A stretch of 7,089 bases of DNA, taken from the NCBI GenBank assembly GCA_029858755.1, contig JAOUEK010000098.1:1-7089 (forward strand), read 5' to 3'. Numbering within the stretch: position 1 is the first letter of the stretch; each line of letters opens with the position of its first letter. The DNA comes from Thermoleophilia bacterium. Its GTDB lineage: Bacteria > Actinomycetota > Thermoleophilia > Gaiellales > Gaiellaceae. Below are positions 1-4,972 of the stretch, piece by piece. The position numbers and the translations under genes are program-made. Under the pieces are notes generated by a model. The model saw only the letters and a list, made by a program, of their open reading frames with translations. It had not been told where the DNA came from and did not search any database.

Positions 1-111
1 GACGAAGAGCTGGCCGAGCGGGCTGTCGATCGTGTCGAAGGCGGCGTCGAGCAGGCCCGAGCGGGCCGCCGCCGCGCGGAAGCGGTGGTCGAGGTCGGCG
101 GGGACGGTCAT
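1..111 (-). CDS. Methylated-DNA-protein-cysteine methyltransferase, N-terminal part (runs off the left edge)
   Basis: Reading leftwards from the ATG at 111-109, the frame stays open for 37 codons to the window edge. The peptide begins MTVPADLDHRF and contains AAFDTIDSPLGQLFV at residues 23-37. In the Ogt/MGMT family, a Y/F-D-T-x-x-SPLG-x-L-x-V strand opens the N-terminal ribonuclease-H-like domain. Family members repair O6-alkylguanine by irreversible transfer of the alkyl group to a cysteine in a PCHR motif; that C-terminal domain lies outside the window, so activity cannot be checked. The start is supported by a good ribosome site, AAGGAG at 123-118, six bases upstream. The ATG overlaps the sigma factor stop as ATGA, implying translational coupling. 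The call rests on 37 residues, but the N-terminus, including the ARSGLLDAAFDT stretch, matches what I recall of actinobacterial members of the family. Confidence 0.75.
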   Translation of the reverse strand, partial: MTVPADLDHRFRAAAARSGLLDAAFDTIDSPLGQLFV

Positions 112-587
112 CCTGCTCTCCTTCCTGTCCTCGTGCGAAGGCGGCGAACGCCCGCGGATGCGGCCTGCCTCGCCGCCTCGGGGCTGGAGCCGAGCGCCTC
201 GGCGATCCGGTCGTAGTCGAGGTCGTAGCCGTACCGCAGCACGACCGCGGCGCGCTCGGTGGACGGGAGGCCGTCGGTGAGCTCGCCGAGCTCGACGAAG
301 GCGGGGAGCCCGTCGACGTGCGCGAGCTCGGGCATCTCGCCCGTCGGGCGCGTCCTCCGGTGCACGTCGAGTGCGACGTTGCGGGCGATCGTCAGCACCC
401 ACGCCCGCAGATGCTCGCCGTGCGAGAGCCGGTCGTAGGCGCGCAGCGCGCGCAGGAACGTCTCCTGGAAGGCGTCCTCCGCCCGGTCGCCGCCGAGGGA
501 CTTCCGCAGGACGCCGAGCACCTCGTCGCGATGCTCGACGTAGAACGTCTCGAACGGGGGGATACGGCTCGCCACGGATTCCATCAT
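108..587 (-). CDS. ECF-type RNA polymerase sigma factor (sigma-70 family)
   Basis: A 159-residue protein with the two-domain layout of extracytoplasmic-function sigma factors. Region 2 spans about residues 12-80, with DRAEDAFQETFLRAL (34-48) as the core-binding helix and LRAWVLTIARNVALDVHRR (60-78) as the -10 recognition helix. A short linker follows, and region 4 (about 103-152) contains LPSTERAAVVLRYG and the helix-turn-helix YDRIAEALGSSPEAARQ, which reads the -35 element. It would direct polymerase to a dedicated regulon. No anti-sigma gene is visible in the window. The product ends four bases into the downstream alkyltransferase gene, so that gene is a likely co-regulated partner. Two adjacent ATG codons (587-585 and 584-582) and a GTG at 575-573 are possible starts. 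None has a clear ribosome site; the first ATG is used here, and no start codon occurs in the open frame just upstream. Confidence 0.87.
   Translation of the reverse strand: MMESVASRIPPFETFYVEHRDEVLGVLRKSLGGDRAEDAFQETFLRALRAYDRLSHGEHLRAWVLTIARNVALDVHRRTRPTGEMPELAHVDGLPAFVELGELTDGLPSTERAAVVLRYGYDLDYDRIAEALGSSPEAARQAASAGVRRLRTRTGRRAG
118..123 (-). promoter_or_regulatory. Ribosome binding site of the alkyltransferase gene
   Basis: AAGGAG on the minus strand, six bases before the ATG at 111-109 and inside the last codons of the sigma factor gene. It fixes the start of the partial gene and allows re-initiation after the sigma factor stop. Confidence 0.7.
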
Positions 588-640
588 CCCGGGAAACGTC
601 TCGGGAGGCGCGTGCGTGAGGTCGGCTCGGGCCCGGGTTG

Positions 641-653
641 CGCTTCCGAAGCG
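641..653. repeat. Short inverted repeat upstream of the sigma factor gene
   Basis: CGCTTCCGAAGCG forms a 5-bp stem with a 3-base loop. It lies in the 118-base gap (588-705) between the DUF1059-like gene and the sigma factor gene. No T-tract follows on either strand, so it is a weak candidate for a terminator or operator. I see no clear promoter in this gap. Confidence 0.3.
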
Positions 654-705
654 TCGCTGCCCGAATGAGGCTCCCGACCCCGGGATGTCAGCGGTGCGGC
701 TGGCC

Positions 706-891
706 TCAGTCGTCCTCGACGGCCATGCCGAGGACGTCCTCGCGCGTCATCTTCCCGTCGAGCTCGGGATGCGCCTCGGCGACGTGCTGCTCGACCTTCG
801 TCACCAGGTCGTCGTTGCGTACGAGCAGCTCCGCTCCCACCTCCGAGCCGAGCTCGGTGTCGGGCCGTCTCCCGACACCGTCGAGCTCCAC
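706..891 (-). CDS. Small DUF1059-like protein lacking the usual cysteines
   Basis: From the GTG at 891-889 the product is 61 residues. Its C-terminal two thirds (DDLVTKVEQHVAEAHPEL, then GKMTREDVLGMAVEDD) resemble the end of DUF1059-type small proteins, where a pattern like D-E-L-V-x-x-V-x-x-H-V-x-E-x-H-P-E-L is followed by T-R-E-x-x-L. Those proteins usually begin with a C-x-C-G-type segment; here the matching stretch is LGSEVGAELLV, with no cysteine. The start is chosen because GGAG lies nine bases upstream of this GTG. The frame is open back to a TTG at 960-958, but the extra 23 residues look non-coding and would run through the palindrome at 931-945. The biochemical function of the family is not known to me. 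The gene is upstream of and co-oriented with the sigma factor, separated by 118 bases. Confidence 0.55.
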   Translation of the reverse strand: MELDGVGRRPDTELGSEVGAELLVRNDDLVTKVEQHVAEAHPELDGKMTREDVLGMAVEDD

Positions 892-930
892 CGTCGGCTG
901 CTCCGCCCGCCCGCCGCATGAGCGGTGACA

Positions 931-945
931 CGCGGCCGGGCCGCG
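931..945. repeat. Perfect 15-base palindrome between divergent genes
   Basis: CGCGGCCGGGCCGCG has two 7-base arms around a single central G. It sits in the 73-base gap between the minus-strand DUF1059-like start (891) and the plus-strand kinase start (965). Two direct copies of GTGACAC flank it at 925-931 and 950-956, with starts 25 bases apart. The position fits an operator serving both divergent genes, or an RNA hairpin in either leader. No regulator can be named from the sequence. Confidence 0.4.
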
Positions 946-964
946 ATCTGTGACACTCAACAGG

Positions 965-1780
965 GTGAGGGTTGCGGTTGTCGGGCACGTCGAGTGGATC
1001 CGGTTCGCGCGAGTCGACCAAGTGCCCGCAGCCGGCGCGATCGCGCACTCCTTCGAGAACTGGGATCAGGTCGGGGGAGCGGGCGCGGTCGCCGCGATCC
1101 AGCTCGCGCAGCTGGCCGGCGAGGCGACGCTGTTCACAGCGCTCGGTGACGACGACCTGGGGCACGCGTCGGCGACCGAGCTCGAGGAGCGAGGTGTGCG
1201 CGTTCACGCCTGCTACGAGCGGGTTCCGACGCGCTGGGCCCTGACCCACCTGGACGACAACGGCGAGCGGACGATCACGACCGTCGGCCCGAAGCTTCGC
1301 CCCCGCGGCAATGACGACAGCCTGCCGTGGCACGAGCTCGCGCACATGGACGCTGTCGTGTTCGTCGCCGGCGACGTCGACGCGCTCCTCCGCGCCCGAC
1401 GCGCACGCGTCGTCACGGCGACCGCGCGCGAGCTCGACGTGCTCCGCCGCGGTGCCGTCGTCCTGGACGCGCTCGTGGGGAGCGGGGAGGACGTCCACGA
1501 GCACTTCCGTCCCGGTGACCTCGATCCTCCGCCGTCGCTCGTGGTCACCACGTCCGGAGCTCTCGGCGGCTGGGCCCAGCCGGGCGGGCCGTTCAGCGCC
1601 TCTCCGCCTCCCGGGCCGATCGAGGACACGTACGGGGCCGGTGACTGCTTCCTCGCCGGGCTGACGTACGCGCTCGCGGCCGGGCTCGACGCCACGGACG
1701 CGGTCGGCTTCGCGGCCCGCTGCGGCGCCGCGGCGCTCACGGGCCGTGGCGTCTCGCCGCAGCCCGTCGACCTGCGCTGA
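965..1780 (+). CDS. PfkB-family carbohydrate or nucleoside kinase
   Basis: A 271-residue protein of the ribokinase/PfkB fold, which phosphorylates a sugar or nucleoside hydroxyl with ATP. It opens with a beta strand, RVAVVGHVEW (2-11). The glycine-rich substrate-side signature GGAGAVAAIQLAQLAG is at 37-52, followed by TLFTALGDDDLG (55-66). The C-terminal PfkB signature DTYGAGDCFLAG (221-232) carries the anion-hole glycines and the catalytic base Asp227. TTSGALGGW (195-203) matches the strand-turn before the ATP site. At 271 residues it is shorter than typical ribokinase (about 310). The substrate cannot be assigned. The GTG at 965 places the start directly before the first beta strand; an in-frame GTG at 950 would add MTLNR. 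Neither has a strong ribosome site, so a leaderless or near-leaderless transcript is possible. It stands alone, divergent from the sigma factor block. Confidence 0.85.
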   Translation: MRVAVVGHVEWIRFARVDQVPAAGAIAHSFENWDQVGGAGAVAAIQLAQLAGEATLFTALGDDDLGHASATELEERGVRVHACYERVPTRWALTHLDDNGERTITTVGPKLRPRGNDDSLPWHELAHMDAVVFVAGDVDALLRARRARVVTATARELDVLRRGAVVLDALVGSGEDVHEHFRPGDLDPPPSLVVTTSGALGGWAQPGGPFSASPPPGPIEDTYGAGDCFLAGLTYALAAGLDATDAVGFAARCGAAALTGRGVSPQPVDLR

Positions 1781-1827
1781 CCACACGTGCCTACCGGCGT
1801 GCGGGACTCGTGTGTCGGACACGACTG

Positions 1828-1849
1828 CGGTCGGGCGGAGCCCGCGCCG
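1828..1849 (+). terminator. Hairpin downstream of the PfkB kinase gene, possible terminator without a T-tract
   Basis: Left arm CGGTCGGGC (1828-1836), loop GGA, right arm GCCCG then CGCCG (1840-1849), giving about nine pairs with one bulged C and one G-T pair. It lies 48 bases after the kinase stop. No T-run follows, so intrinsic termination is uncertain. Its left arm is identical to that of the hairpin after ftsI. A tiny inverted repeat GTGTC-G-GACAC (1812-1822) precedes it. Confidence 0.35.
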
Positions 1850-1856
1850 ATCACGA

Positions 1857-1877
1857 GACGGTCGTTCCCCGACCGTC
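1857..1877. repeat. Perfect 8-bp inverted repeat in the 1781-2131 gap
   Basis: GACGGTCG (1857-1864) pairs perfectly with CGACCGTC (1870-1877) around a five-base loop TTCCC. It follows the 1828-1849 hairpin by seven bases, so the two could act as a tandem transcription end for the kinase gene. No T-tract is present. The surrounding 351-base stretch (1781-2131) holds no gene I can support; its open frames have arginine-rich, low-information translations. Confidence 0.4.
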
Positions 1878-2015
1878 GGACAGGTCGTTCGCGGGCAGCC
1901 ACAGGACAGACCCGAGATCGGCGCCGGTGTTCCGGGCGTGAGGACGTGGATGTCTCGAGGCACACTCGGGGCAACGGGCAATTGACGCTCTGCGGATGTC
2001 TGACACCGAACGGCA

Positions 2016-2044
2016 CCGTGCTGTCGGGCGAGACGGAAGCACGG
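2016..2044. repeat. Inverted repeat upstream of the hydroxyacid dehydrogenase promoter
   Basis: CCGTGCT (2016-2022) and AGCACGG (2038-2044) are perfect 7-base arms separated by 15 bases. The centre lies about 68 bases before the predicted transcript start of the dehydrogenase gene, a place where an activator or repressor dimer could bind. This is speculative; a single repeat of this size can occur by chance in such GC-rich DNA. Confidence 0.25.
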
Positions 2045-2085
2045 GTCGTCGCGTGCCCGGGATCGGGGCGCAGAGCGAGTGCCAC

Positions 2086-2091
2086 TAGACT
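2086..2091 (+). promoter_or_regulatory. Candidate -10 element for the hydroxyacid dehydrogenase operon
   Basis: TAGACT matches the TAnnnT pattern of a primary-sigma -10 box and is conspicuous in otherwise GC-rich DNA. Transcription would begin near 2098, about 34 bases before the ATG at 2132. The expected -35 position (about 2062-2068) has no good match, so an activator may be needed or the call may be wrong. Confidence 0.35.
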
Positions 2092-2131
2092 GGCCGGAGC
2101 GGCGTCGTGCCGCACCCGAAAAGTGAGTCCG

Positions 2132-3100
2132 ATGCGGCTGCTCACCGCCCTCGCGGAGATCTACAACCCAGACCAGCGCCTCGACCGCGTCGTCGAATCG
2201 GAGCTCGGGGCCGATGGGTGGGAGATCTCACGCACGACGTCGGTCGACAGCGATGCGCTCGCCGGCGTCGACGCAATGCTGGTGATGATGCTGCCCGTCC
2301 CGAGCGAGGCGATCGTCCGCGCCGATTCGCTCCGGCTGATCCAGGCAGCGAGCCGAGGGTACGACGCAATCGACATCGAGGCCGCCGCACGGCGCGGCAT
2401 CCCCGTCTGCAACGTGCACACCGCCGGTCATGCCGACACCGTGGCCGAGCACACGTTCGCGCTCCTGCTGGCGGTCGCGAAGCAGGTGCCGGCCGGCCAC
2501 GCCGGGATCGTCTCCGGAGGCTGGCCTGCCCCCGCGCTCGTCGGCGCCGGGCTCTCCGAGCTCGTCGGCAAGACGATCGGCCTCGTCGGTCTCGGAGAGA
2601 TCGGCAAGCAGGTCGCGCGGCGTGCGGACGCGTTCGGCATGCATCTCGTCTACGCGGACGAGGTCGCGGATGCCGTGCTGGAGTGCCGTTACGGCATGCG
2701 GCGTGTCTCCCTCGACGACCTGCTCACTGTCAGCGACGTGGTCTCGCTTCACGTACCGCTGACGGAGGCGACGGCGGGGCTGATTGGTGGTCGCGAGCTC
2801 GCTCTGATGAAGCCTCGCGCGATCGTCGTCAACACCTCGCGGGGCCCGGTCGTCGACCTGGACGCTCTGGCGTCTGCGCTCCACGACGGGCGCGTGCGGG
2901 CCGGCCTCGACGTCTTCGATCCCGAGCCGCCTCCGGCAGGTCACCCGATCCTCTCGGCACCCGGCCTCGTCTGCTCGCCACACATCGGCGGCGTCACGAC
3001 GGAGATGGTCGAGCGCGTCCTCCGGGACGGGGTCCAGAACCTGCGCCGGCTCCAGCGCGGCGAGCCGATCCGGCACGTCGTCAACGGGGTGAGCCCGTGA
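2132..3100 (+). CDS. D-isomer-specific 2-hydroxyacid dehydrogenase (NAD(P)-dependent)
   Basis: A 322-residue cytoplasmic oxidoreductase interconverting a D-2-hydroxyacid and its 2-oxoacid. The N-terminal catalytic half contains LIQAASRGYDAIDIEAAARRGIPVCN (69-94) and TVAEHTFALLLA (103-114). The Rossmann nucleotide-binding domain has GLVGLGEIG (150-158) with the GxGxxG glycines 153, 155 and 158. All three expected catalytic residues are present: Arg237 in NTSRG, Glu265 in DVFDPE, and His284 in SPHIGG. The residue that ends the second strand of the fold and helps choose NAD or NADP falls around YADE (174-177); an acid there leans towards NAD. Substrate is unknown; phosphoglycerate, glyoxylate/hydroxypyruvate and other D-hydroxyacid enzymes share this pattern. 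The C-terminus lacks an ACT domain, arguing against a long-type SerA. An in-frame GTG at 2123 is an alternative start. The stop overlaps the next gene's start as GTGA. Confidence 0.88.
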   Translation: MRLLTALAEIYNPDQRLDRVVESELGADGWEISRTTSVDSDALAGVDAMLVMMLPVPSEAIVRADSLRLIQAASRGYDAIDIEAAARRGIPVCNVHTAGHADTVAEHTFALLLAVAKQVPAGHAGIVSGGWPAPALVGAGLSELVGKTIGLVGLGEIGKQVARRADAFGMHLVYADEVADAVLECRYGMRRVSLDDLLTVSDVVSLHVPLTEATAGLIGGRELALMKPRAIVVNTSRGPVVDLDALASALHDGRVRAGLDVFDPEPPPAGHPILSAPGLVCSPHIGGVTTEMVERVLRDGVQNLRRLQRGEPIRHVVNGVSP

Positions 3101-3429
3101 TCAAGCGGATCACGCTCGTTCGCCGGCGCGAGGGGATGTCGCGGGAGGACTTCGTCCGTCACTGGACGACGCGCCACGCGGAGCTCGCGCTCCGTCTTCC
3201 CGGCCTCCGCGGCTATCGCATCGACCTCGTCGAGCGATGGGTCGACGACGAGCAGCCGTGGGACGGCTTCGGCGAGGTCTGGTTCGATTCGGAGGAGGCG
3301 ATGGAGGCCGCCTTCGCCAGCCTCGCCGACGAGTTCGCTGCCGATCGGGCGCTCTTCATCGGCGAGTCGGCCCGGGTGATCGTCGACGAGCGCGTGCTGC
3401 GCCCCGAGGGCACTCCGCCGCAGCCATGA
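3097..3429 (+). CDS. EthD-domain / dimeric alpha-beta barrel protein
   Basis: A 110-residue protein starting with GTG inside the stop of the dehydrogenase gene (GTGA), so the two are translationally coupled. The pattern fits the EthD family: an opening strand IKRITLVRRREGMSREDFVRHWTTRHAELA (2-31), with the typical G-M-S-x-E-x-F-x-x-x-W-x-x-x-H run and conserved His27; then a Y-R-I-x-x-V strand (40-45); then DGFGEVWFDSEEAMEAAFAS (56-75), typical of the second half of the ferredoxin-like barrel. EthD proteins are small and form dimeric barrels. They are linked to ether degradation (ethyl tert-butyl ether loci) and related members act on aromatic or quinone-like compounds, but most have no proven reaction. 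The pairing suggests a partner step or a scavenging role in a 2-hydroxy/2-oxo acid pathway; this is inference. Confidence 0.8.
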   Translation: MIKRITLVRRREGMSREDFVRHWTTRHAELALRLPGLRGYRIDLVERWVDDEQPWDGFGEVWFDSEEAMEAAFASLADEFAADRALFIGESARVIVDERVLRPEGTPPQP

Positions 3430-3430
3430 G

Positions 3431-3452
3431 CTGAGGACGGCGCCGACCTCAG
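3431..3452 (+). repeat. Inverted repeat right after the EthD gene
   Basis: CTGAGG (3431-3436) and CCTCAG (3447-3452) form a 6-bp stem whose 10-base loop contains the palindrome CGGCGCCG. It starts one base after the stop codon's neighbour G. It could stop transcription before the dcw promoter, but it lacks a T-tract and the stem is short. Confidence 0.3.
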
Positions 3453-3555
3453 GGCCGGTCGTCGTCATGCGGTAGCCGCCGAGCCCACGATCGCCCGGCG
3501 GACCGCGACCGCTCGCCCACCGTCGGCGGGGCTCCACAGCAGTGGTGTCCAGGGG

Positions 3556-3584
3556 TTGCGTTGTGGGGAGAAGTGGTTTACAGT
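3556..3584 (+). promoter_or_regulatory. Promoter of the mraZ-rsmH-ftsL-ftsI operon
   Basis: A -35 TTGCGT (3556-3561), a 17-base spacer and a -10 TACAGT (3579-3584) give a primary-sigma promoter with ideal spacing. It is the only AT-leaning stretch in the 186-base gap (3430-3615). Transcription is predicted to start near 3591, leaving a leader of about 25 bases before the mraZ ATG. It overlaps the operator and the hairpin listed separately. Confidence 0.6.
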
Positions 3585-3598
3585 GGGGCCCCGTGGGA
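3563..3598 (+). promoter_or_regulatory. MraZ operator: four GTGG repeats with 10-base period
   Basis: GTGG occurs at 3563, 3573, 3583 and 3593, exactly 10 bases apart. Read as TGGGN blocks with five-base spacers, this is the known MraZ recognition pattern; the second block is the weakest (TGGTT). The first two copies fall in the promoter spacer, the third overlaps the -10 box and the fourth covers the start region, so bound MraZ would block polymerase. This fits autorepression of the operon by its first product. Confidence 0.75.
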
Positions 3599-3607
3599 GA
3601 CCCACGG
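3591..3607 (+). promoter_or_regulatory. Perfect hairpin at the predicted 5' end of the mraZ transcript
   Basis: CCGTGGG (3591-3597), loop AGA, CCCACGG (3601-3607): a 7-bp perfect stem. It begins at the predicted transcript start and ends eight bases before the mraZ ATG. Its left arm includes the fourth MraZ repeat. In RNA it could protect the 5' end or limit ribosome access; in DNA it may simply be the fourth operator site with a chance complement. Confidence 0.45.
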
Positions 3608-3615
3608 CAGGCGCG

Positions 3616-4050
3616 ATGTTCTACGGCGAGTACGAGCACACCATCGACGAGAAGAGCCGGCTCACCCTGCCGGCTCGATTCCGCACGGCGCTCGCCGGCG
3701 GTGTCGTGCTCTCCCGCGGGATCGATGCGTGCATCGACGTGTACCCCCGCGTCACGTGGGAGTCGGGGGTCCGGGCCAGGGTGGCCGAGCTGGACTCGTT
3801 CTCCCGCGAGGCGCGGCAGCTCAAGCGCCACGTGTTCGGGGGCGCGACGGAAGAAGAGCCGGACCGGCAGGGCCGCGTGCTCGTGCCGCCCGCGCTCGTC
3901 CGTCACGCCGACCTCGACAGGGAGGTGGTCATCGCCGGTGTCGATGACCACCTGGAGATCTGGGACCGCGCTGCGTGGGCGGAGCACCTGAAGGCCGTCG
4001 AAGGGAGCGCCGACGATGTTGCCGAACGTCTTGCCGAGAAACGCCGCTGA
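3616..4050 (+). CDS. mraZ: Transcriptional regulator MraZ
   Basis: A 144-residue protein, the usual MraZ length. It has two SpoVT-AbrB-like DNA-binding halves. The first follows the start MFYGEYEHTIDEKSRLTLPA, with the DxxxR motif at Asp11-Arg15. The second carries DRQGRVLVPPALVRH (83-97), with Asp83-Arg87. MraZ forms a ring-shaped oligomer that binds tandem TGGGN repeats ahead of its own operon and represses dcw transcription; matching repeats are present just upstream. The start is chosen because FYGEYEHTID aligns with the conserved N-terminus. The frame stays open to 3556, but those codons would run through the promoter. Only a weak GGCAGG precedes the ATG. Its last 35 bases overlap rsmH. 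Confidence 0.95.
   Translation: MFYGEYEHTIDEKSRLTLPARFRTALAGGVVLSRGIDACIDVYPRVTWESGVRARVAELDSFSREARQLKRHVFGGATEEEPDRQGRVLVPPALVRHADLDREVVIAGVDDHLEIWDRAAWAEHLKAVEGSADDVAERLAEKRR
4003..4007 (+). promoter_or_regulatory. Ribosome binding site of rsmH inside mraZ
   Basis: GGGAG lies eight bases before the ATG at 4016. It supports this start over a TTG at 4031, even though it creates a 35-base overlap with the end of mraZ. Confidence 0.55.
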
Positions 4051-4972
4051 TCACATCCCCGTCCTCGCGGACGAGGTGCGCGAGCTGCTCGCCGTGCAGC
4101 CGGGGGAGACCGTCGTCGACGCGACGTTCGGCGCCGGCGGTCACGCCCGCCTGCTGGCCCAGGATCTGCAGGGCAGCGGCAAGCTCGTTGGGATCGACCG
4201 CGATCCGACCGCGCGGCCGTCGTTCGACCGCTTCAGGGCCGCGGCGGGCGTCGACGTCCGCTTCCTCCGCGGCGACTTCTCGGTCGTGCTCGCACAGCTC
4301 GCGGCGAACGACGTCACCGCCGACGCGATCCTCTTCGACCTCGGGGTCTCCTCGATGCAGATCGACCGGCCCGAGCGCGGCTTCTCGTACGCCACCGACG
4401 CTCCGCTCGACATGCGCATGGACACGACCTCGGAGCTGACGGCCGCGGAGATCGTCGACACGTGGGACGAGCGCGAGCTGCGGACGATCTTCCGCCGCTA
4501 CGGGGAGGAGCGGTACGCGGTCCCGATCGCGCGCGCGATCGTTCGCCGCCGCGCCGAGCATCCGTTCACGCGGACCGGAGAGCTCGTGGAGACGATCAAG
4601 TCGGCGATCCCGACGCCCGCGCGCTTCGGCGAGGGGCACCCGGCGAAGCGTGTGTTCCAGGCGCTGCGCATCGCCGTCAACGACGAGCTGGCTGCGCTGG
4701 AGTCGGCGCTCCCGGCTGCGGTCGAGATGCTGCGGCCCGGCGGTCGACTCGCCGTCATCAGCTTCCACTCGCTCGAGGACCGGATCGTCAAGCACTTCCT
4801 CCGCGAGCGGGCTCGCGGCTGCACCTGCCCGCCCGACTTCCCGGTGTGCGCCTGCGGGAAGGAGCCCGAGCTGCGGGTGCTCACGCCCCGTCCCGTGAGG
4901 CCCGGCGCTGCCGAGCTCGATCACAACCCGCGTTCCGGCTCGGCTCGCCTGCGGGCCGCGGTGAAGATCTGA
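4016..4972 (+). CDS. rsmH: 16S rRNA (cytosine-1402-N4)-methyltransferase RsmH
   Basis: A 318-residue SAM-dependent enzyme (formerly MraW) that methylates N4 of C1402 in the decoding centre of 16S rRNA. Motifs in order: HIPVLADEV (13-21); the SAM-binding VDATFGAGGH (34-43); acidic GIDRDP (59-64); LFDLGVSSMQID (106-117); RGFSY (121-125); PLDMRMD (130-136); HPAKRVFQALRIAVN (208-222) from the inserted substrate domain; ISFHSLEDRIVKHF (248-261); and the C-terminal NPRSGSARLRA (304-314). Cysteines 269, 271, 278 and 280 form a CxC-x6-CxC cluster common in this family. Length is normal and nothing is missing. It overlaps mraZ by 35 bases in another frame, and its TGA shares one base with the ftsL ATG (TGATG), so translation is probably coupled along the operon. 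Confidence 0.97.
   Translation: MLPNVLPRNAADHIPVLADEVRELLAVQPGETVVDATFGAGGHARLLAQDLQGSGKLVGIDRDPTARPSFDRFRAAAGVDVRFLRGDFSVVLAQLAANDVTADAILFDLGVSSMQIDRPERGFSYATDAPLDMRMDTTSELTAAEIVDTWDERELRTIFRRYGEERYAVPIARAIVRRRAEHPFTRTGELVETIKSAIPTPARFGEGHPAKRVFQALRIAVNDELAALESALPAAVEMLRPGGRLAVISFHSLEDRIVKHFLRERARGCTCPPDFPVCACGKEPELRVLTPRPVRPGAAELDHNPRSGSARLRAAVKI

Noticed and set aside
600..640. ECF-type autoregulatory promoter (GCAACCC and CGTTT motifs) before the sigma factor gene
   Set aside because: The two elements are about 36 bases apart, far more than the spacing such promoters use.
917..919. Minus-strand ATG as a start for the DUF1059-like protein
   Set aside because: It is in a different frame from the conserved segment, so using it would require a frameshift for which there is no evidence.
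584..1981. 465-codon minus-strand open frame opposite the kinase gene
   Set aside because: Arginine-rich translation without recognisable domains; it is antisense to a kinase with both PfkB signatures and results from high GC content.
1982..1987. TTGACG as a -35 box for the dehydrogenase operon
   Set aside because: No TAnnnT hexamer occurs 16-18 bases downstream, so it does not form a promoter.
1787..2131. N-terminal extension of the hydroxyacid dehydrogenase by 115 codons
   Set aside because: The extension is arginine/cysteine-rich and unlike the family, and the conserved first strand starts at the ATG at 2132. It would also run through a candidate -10 box and several hairpins.
1213..2145. 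310-codon minus-strand open frame
   Set aside because: Low-information serine/arginine/proline-rich translation opposite the kinase gene and spanning the hairpin-rich gap; no motif.
2107..3096. Upstream extension of the EthD protein frame through the dehydrogenase gene
   Set aside because: The frame is open only because of GC bias; the EthD domain begins at the GTG at 3097 and the upstream translation is arginine-rich noise.
3563..3598. 10-base periodic repeats as a CRISPR or simple tandem repeat
   Set aside because: Units are too short for CRISPR, and the position and TGGGN pattern match an MraZ operator.
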